A stretch of DNA of 64,000 nucleotides, from contig NZ_FNVY01000003.1 in the NCBI RefSeq assembly GCF_900104595.1, forward strand, positions 62,001 to 126,000. Reading direction: 5' to 3'. Below, piece by piece: positions 59,911-64,000 of the stretch; position 1 is the first letter of the stretch; the number at the start of each line of letters is the position of its first letter. This DNA comes from Enterococcus timonensis (GTDB lineage Bacteria; Bacillota; Bacilli; Lactobacillales; Enterococcaceae). Under the pieces are notes generated by a model. That model made no database searches, was not told the origin of the DNA, and saw nothing but the letters and a program-made list of their open reading frames with translations. The translations under genes were made by a program, and so were the position numbers.

Positions 59911-60753
59911 ATGTCACAATTTAATTTAGGTGCTCGTGGCCATGATATAACTGCAGCCGATACACCCGAAGCACTCGCCAAAATTCTGAAAGCAAATAAT
60001 ATCGAAAATATTCAACTAGCATTGGGGATGTCATTTCCTAAAATGCCATCACAAGCTAAAAATTTGAGTCCAGGTATGGGAACGTATTTTAAAAATATTT
60101 TTGCCAAAGAAGGGATTCAAATAGCTATCTTGAGCTGTTACATTAATATGATTCATCCAGACTTGAAGATCCGTGAAGAAGCATTGCAAAAGTTTATTTC
60201 TTACGTTAAGTATGCACGCTATTTTGGCGCTAGCATGGTCGCTTCAGAAACCGGTGGCGTTTTAGAAAAAATTATTTTCACTGAAAAAAATTACACCCCT
60301 GAAGCATTTGCTAAAGTAGTCGACTCAGTTAAGCAACTTGTAGCAGCTGGCGAAAAATATGGAGTAATGATTGCTATTGAACCGGGCTTAAATCATCCAC
60401 TGTACTCGCTAGAGAAAGTTCAACAGTTGATTACGGAAGTCAATTCCGATTATTTAGGAATTATACTTGACCCGGTAAACTTGCTGAATGCTCAAACTTA
60501 TCAACAAGAAGTAGAATTGGTTCAATCTGCTTTTGAGATGTTTGGTGAAAAAATTGTCGCTGTTCACTTAAAAGATTTTACGATAGAAAATGAAAAACTA
60601 ATTCCAACTAACTTTGGGGATGGTTTGACAAAAAACAAAGAAATATTAGAAATTATTGACCAATATAAACCACATCTCAATATTATTTTGGAAGAAACAA
60701 AAGATGAAGCTTTGGGTAAAGCAAAAGAAAAAATAGACCAATTTTATTTGTAA
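59911..60753 (+). CDS. Sugar phosphate isomerase/epimerase (xylose isomerase-like TIM barrel)
   Basis: A 280-residue protein of the AP-endonuclease-2/xylose-isomerase-like superfamily, ATG 59911 with AGGAGG. Metal-ligand positions expected for the fold are seen: Glu in ASETGG (about residue 115), Glu in AIEPGLNHP (about 155), Asp and His in LDPVNLL and AVHLKDF (about 190-220), Glu in ILEETKDE near the end. Such proteins isomerise or epimerise keto-sugars, including hexuronate or inositol intermediates. Its place beside GH28/GH106 suggests handling of a released sugar acid or deoxysugar. Own promoter; a bidirectional terminator follows. Confidence 0.85.
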   Translation: MSQFNLGARGHDITAADTPEALAKILKANNIENIQLALGMSFPKMPSQAKNLSPGMGTYFKNIFAKEGIQIAILSCYINMIHPDLKIREEALQKFISYVKYARYFGASMVASETGGVLEKIIFTEKNYTPEAFAKVVDSVKQLVAAGEKYGVMIAIEPGLNHPLYSLEKVQQLITEVNSDYLGIILDPVNLLNAQTYQQEVELVQSAFEMFGEKIVAVHLKDFTIENEKLIPTNFGDGLTKNKEILEIIDQYKPHLNIILEETKDEALGKAKEKIDQFYL

Positions 60754-60756
60754 ACT

Positions 60757-60800
60757 AAAAAGCCTGTTTGACGTAGAAATCACGTCAAGCGGGCTTTATT
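60757..60800. terminator. Bidirectional terminator
   Basis: AAAGCCTGTTTGACGT / ACGTCAAGCGGGCTTT pairs with two mismatches or wobbles, between the convergent isomerase and response-regulator genes. Confidence 0.82.
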
Positions 60801-62249
60801 TTAATAGTCAGATTGGGTTTTTAGAATAGAAATCAAAAAGCGATGTGGTGTGAGTCCTTCAATTTTTTTAAAGACTTGAAAAAAGTATTCTGGATTATTT
60901 TTATAGCCAACCAACTCTGCAACTTCAGAAACCGATTTTCCTTCAAATAATAATTTCTTTGCTTGATCAATTCGATAATTTAATAGACGATTATTGAACT
61001 TTTGGCCGGTAATTTGAAAATATTTTCGACCTAGATACTCCGGATTAAGATAAAAGATATTTTTTGAAATCCATTTAAGTGAAAGCTCACTATTTCCATA
61101 GTAGTTCTCAATGATATAGTTTAACGTTGCAGGAATATTTGTTGATTCTTGGGGATTAATTTTTTGCTTGATTTTATTGAGACAGTAATGAAGTAAGAAG
61201 TTGAGGTCGTTTATTCGCTTCGTTAAAAAAATTAAGGCAGAAACTTCTTCTAATATTGTATCTTTTGGAACTCTATAGGTATCAATAAGTTGAAGTATTA
61301 AATCATTAATTTGAACTTTTAAGCGATAAATGGAATTTAATTGAAGTTTACAGTTATCTAAAAATTTTTCAATATCAGTCTCTGCTTGGTGAAAATCCAT
61401 TAACAGTATTGAAGAGAGCAATTGATTTTTGAACTCTTCATAATTTGATGAACTTTCTGAGGCTAATTGCTTCTGTTCTGAAAAGTTAGAAAGGAACTGA
61501 ACATCATCAAAATAAAATTCTTTTTCTAATAAAGTTTTTCCTATTTGGAAATATGCGAATAAATCTGATGCTTTCTCAATTTGGGCCATAAAAATAATTG
61601 CTTGCATTTTTGGAAATTTAATCCTAATGTGTTTTATTTGATTAGGGGAAAGAGCAATTAAGAAATAGTTAGTTCCTTGAATGTGACCAGAAGCTAAAAT
61701 ATCTGGATCTAAACTAGTTAGTAAAGGGGGAATCAAATTTTTTTCATGGCTATAGTCAAACATGATGAGCGTGGGGGACAGTTCGAAAAGTGAATGCTGA
61801 AAGACAAAGTTTTTATCTGAAATCATTTTTTCGATTGAATTTGACAAATGTAGACGTTCTTTTAATTTATTTTTGGAAATTATTTCTAAAGTTTCGTTTA
61901 GGGCTCTTTGTAAAACATCAGTTTGGACAGGTTTTTCTAGAAAATGTCGTATACCCAGTTCCATGGCTTGCTGGGCATATTTAAGACTACCAAAACCAGT
62001 CACCACAATGATTTGCATTTGTGGATTAGTTTCTAAAAGTTTAGCTACTAGTTCCAATCCATTAATTTCGGGCATATTTATATCAGTGAAAACTAAGGTA
62101 TAAGAGTGTTCTTTACATTTTTGTAAGGCTTGTACACTCGAGAAAGAAAAATCAACTTGGTTAATTTCATCTTCGGATAAGGAAGAAATTTTTTTTGCAA
62201 TCCCACGAGCAATGATAGGCTCATCATCGATAACTAGAACATCAATCAT
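60801..62249 (-). CDS. YesN-type response regulator with AraC output domain
   Basis: A 482-residue regulator from ATG 62249 (AGGTGAG before it; the ATG overlaps the kinase stop by eight bases). Receiver domain 1-125: VLVIDDEPIIARGI, phospho-Asp in VFTDINMPEINGLEL, VVTGFG, and LEKPVQ with the conserved Lys. A long middle region of unknown fold spans about 130-380. The C-terminal double HTH follows (LSLKWISKNIFYLNPEYLGRKYFQITGQKFNNRLLNYRI, KSVSEVAELVGYKNNPEYFFQVFKKIEGLTPHRF). This class governs ABC importers for oligosaccharides. The cognate transporter is expected just beyond the right edge. Confidence 0.93.
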   Translation of the reverse strand: MIDVLVIDDEPIIARGIAKKISSLSEDEINQVDFSFSSVQALQKCKEHSYTLVFTDINMPEINGLELVAKLLETNPQMQIIVVTGFGSLKYAQQAMELGIRHFLEKPVQTDVLQRALNETLEIISKNKLKERLHLSNSIEKMISDKNFVFQHSLFELSPTLIMFDYSHEKNLIPPLLTSLDPDILASGHIQGTNYFLIALSPNQIKHIRIKFPKMQAIIFMAQIEKASDLFAYFQIGKTLLEKEFYFDDVQFLSNFSEQKQLASESSSNYEEFKNQLLSSILLMDFHQAETDIEKFLDNCKLQLNSIYRLKVQINDLILQLIDTYRVPKDTILEEVSALIFLTKRINDLNFLLHYCLNKIKQKINPQESTNIPATLNYIIENYYGNSELSLKWISKNIFYLNPEYLGRKYFQITGQKFNNRLLNYRIDQAKKLLFEGKSVSEVAELVGYKNNPEYFFQVFKKIEGLTPHRFLISILKTQSDY

Positions 62250-63993
62250 TAATCTCACCTTTTTCCTTAAATTTAATGGGCATTTTCAGCTGGACTTTCG
62301 TCTCAATTTTACTTTCGGATGTGATCGTTAAGGAAGATTCTGGACCATAAAAAATACGGAGTCGTTCTTTGATATTATTTAGACCAATTCCATTTTTTTG
62401 AAAATCTAAATATGGAGAAGAAAATCCAGGACCAGTATCAGTTACTGAGATAAAGAGAAATTGATTTTTGACCGAGATATTTAAAGAGATATCTACTTGA
62501 TTGTTAGATTTTTCAACAGCATGTTTAAAAGAGTTCTCAATTAGGGGCTGAATAATAAATTTAGGGACTTGAATATCTAAATTGTCCATGCGAATGTTTT
62601 TAGTAAAAGTTACTCGGTGTTCAAAACGGATGAGTTGAATTTTAGTATAAGCATCGACCAGCTTTAGCTCATCATCTAGTGTGACTATTGCTGAAGTATT
62701 ATCAATTTTTTTTCGAAAAAGTAGGGCAAGAGATTGTGCCATTTCAGCAATTTTACTTTCATTATTCTCTAGTGCTAACCAATAAATTGAATCCAAGGTA
62801 TTATATAAAAAATGAGGATCTAACTGAGCCTGTAGTGCTTGAAATTCAATTTCTTGAGAGAGAATTTTGATTTTGTAATTATCGTCAATTAAGTGATCAA
62901 TACGTGTGAGCATATTTCTAAAACCATCATATAATTTAGCAACCTCGTCATTACTGTTTTCGCTAATATCCGAAGCATTTTTTAATTGAATAATATCTGT
63001 TTCGTTTTGCAAGTTATTCATATTATTAGCTAGTAAGATAATTGGCTCGGTTATTCGTTTAGAAATACGGTTGATTGCTTGAAGTAACGGAAGAATAAAT
63101 AGAAGGATTAAAAAAGCAAAAATAACCTCAATACGAATGAGACTAGATAGAATTACTTTAACTGGAATTAAGTATGCAAAACTAAAATTTGAATCATTAG
63201 AAACAGTAGAGGAAATGTAATAAGTGCCTTTTTGCGAATCAATTCTTTTCTGGTTGAAATGTAAAAGATTCTTTTGACTAAAGCTGCTTGATATATCTTG
63301 GATTTCTGCATCATTAGAAAAAGTTGTTGGATATAATTGACCATCATAATTCATAAGAAAGATATTATCATCAGTAAAATTCAAGCTATTTTGGAGTTTT
63401 GTTTTAATGAAGGTCGTGTCCAACAAAATAATAATTGTCCCTAAGTAATTTAAAGATAAATCGTGTGTATTGAAAATTTTTTGTGCGAAAACTGCTTGAT
63501 TTATTTCTGTTGAGAAAAACCATTTACCCGGACTTGGCGTGTTCGGAAAATTTTGGAGAATATCATCTAAGGACAAGTTAGGTAAAATCTGATTTGAATT
63601 GGTCAGAACGCTACCTAAGCTTTCATTTTTTTCACTGATCAAATAAACCGAAGCAATGTTCCTCTCGCTCATTGAGGTGTTTCGAACTAGTTCTTTTAGA
63701 TTACGACCGGACATATATTTATCAGTATTGGATAAATTATCTTGGTTACTTGCTACCATTAATTCCTGAAAATAATCATCACCAATTAATTTATAAGCCA
63801 TATTTTTAGGACTTTCCAATGAATTGGAGATTTCAGTAGTTATGTAAAACAACTCACTTTCGCTTTTTTCAAAATCTCGATCAGAAAGTAAGTGCCAAAA
63901 GATGATATTAATTAAAATAGTAATCAGGAATAGGCCCACGGTAACCAAAAACATGAAAAATTTAATTTTCTTGGAATAAGAAAGATGATGCAC
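62242..63993 (-). CDS. YesM-type sensor histidine kinase
   Basis: About 583 residues from a GTG at 63993. The start is near the window edge and the true one may lie outside. First helix FFMFLVTVGLFLITILINIIFWH, an extracellular dCache-like sensor region (about 40-280), second helix near 285-305 (IEVIFAFLILLFILPLL), HAMP, then the His_kinase domain with phospho-His in QLDPHFLYNTLDSIYWLAL, and HATPase_c with LIENSFKHAVEKSNN (N box), TDTGPGF (G1) and GIGLNNIKERL (G2). The stop overlaps the response regulator start. YesM/YesN pairs sense extracellular sugars; the pectic enzymes nearby suggest a plant oligosaccharide ligand. Confidence 0.93.
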   Translation of the reverse strand: MHHLSYSKKIKFFMFLVTVGLFLITILINIIFWHLLSDRDFEKSESELFYITTEISNSLESPKNMAYKLIGDDYFQELMVASNQDNLSNTDKYMSGRNLKELVRNTSMSERNIASVYLISEKNESLGSVLTNSNQILPNLSLDDILQNFPNTPSPGKWFFSTEINQAVFAQKIFNTHDLSLNYLGTIIILLDTTFIKTKLQNSLNFTDDNIFLMNYDGQLYPTTFSNDAEIQDISSSFSQKNLLHFNQKRIDSQKGTYYISSTVSNDSNFSFAYLIPVKVILSSLIRIEVIFAFLILLFILPLLQAINRISKRITEPIILLANNMNNLQNETDIIQLKNASDISENSNDEVAKLYDGFRNMLTRIDHLIDDNYKIKILSQEIEFQALQAQLDPHFLYNTLDSIYWLALENNESKIAEMAQSLALLFRKKIDNTSAIVTLDDELKLVDAYTKIQLIRFEHRVTFTKNIRMDNLDIQVPKFIIQPLIENSFKHAVEKSNNQVDISLNISVKNQFLFISVTDTGPGFSSPYLDFQKNGIGLNNIKERLRIFYGPESSLTITSESKIETKVQLKMPIKFKEKGEIND

Positions 63994-64000
63994 TTCTTTA

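Overview
The window looks like a chromosomal segment of a low-GC, Gram-positive lactic acid bacterium (Lactobacillales), most likely Enterococcaceae or a close relative. The basis is AT-rich coding with strong GGAGG ribosome sites and TTG/GTG starts, the order yfmF-yfmH-ymfI-rodZ-pgsA-cinA-recA, a mannose-type PTS followed by manO (DUF956), a pyruvate oxidase gene (broken), and an aspartate racemase next to a D-aspartate ligase, which predicts an L-Lys-D-Asp peptidoglycan cross-bridge. Species cannot be fixed from the sequence alone. No rRNA, tRNA, CRISPR array, transposase or phage gene was recognised.

Layout. 1-5.4 kb: end of a TMEM175-like channel gene (minus), two small envelope genes, a ZIP metal transporter with a DtxR-type operator, a deleted pyruvate oxidase gene, an Rgg regulator remnant and an orphan RelB/DinJ antitoxin. 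5.5-9.4 kb: an ABC-F protein and a two-gene ABC exporter. 9.7-16.8 kb: ymdB-ymcA-mutS-mutL, maf, msrB. 17-20.4 kb: mannose PTS EIIAB/C/D and manO. 20.4-25 kb: a papain-like hydrolase, glmU, prs, mscL, sortase A. 25.3-27.3 kb: racD-aslA. 27.6-35.3 kb: EF-P modification genes, rodZ, pgsA, cinA, recA. 35.4-40 kb: MarR/NmrA pair, corA, rny. 40-41.7 kb and 48.5-49.8 kb: two PadR modules, each followed by an overlapping envelope-type gene. 41.8-46 kb: an amino-acid permease and a metal module (P-type ATPase, HMA chaperone, Dps-like protein). 46.5-48.3 kb: rsgA, a 48-codon ORF and an XRE regulator. 49.9-54 kb: GntR regulator with a GH1 6-phospho-beta-glucosidase, Ohr, and an ANT(6)-like nucleotidyltransferase. 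54-64 kb: a plant-glycan locus (AraC regulator, Gfo/Idh/MocA dehydrogenase, GH28, GH106, TIM-barrel isomerase) ending in a YesM/YesN-type two-component system that reaches the right edge.

The most striking unexplained feature is a dispersed family of about 117-125 bp imperfect long-hairpin repeats. I count 21 complete units plus one partial at 11 loci. Each locus abuts, or lies within a few bases of, the stop codon of a gene, and in six cases the repeat's own first bases (TAAGG) are the stop codon. The orientation follows that gene. The units have a conserved middle stem (5' TAGgAAAAtAGG, 3' CTwTTTtCCTAG) between a variable outer stem and a variable tip. The variable parts keep their base pairing while changing sequence, and several copies are flanked by 11-25 bp direct repeats that copy their own outer arm. 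No mobilising protein is visible here. The structure, placement and near-identical distant copies suggest a mobile or formerly mobile structured element with a possible 3'-UTR role.

The genes otherwise form familiar modules: mismatch repair, RNA decay control (YmdB, YmcA, RNase Y), EF-P modification, phospholipid and cell-wall synthesis, mannose/beta-glucoside/pectic-glycan uptake and degradation, and metal and peroxide defence.
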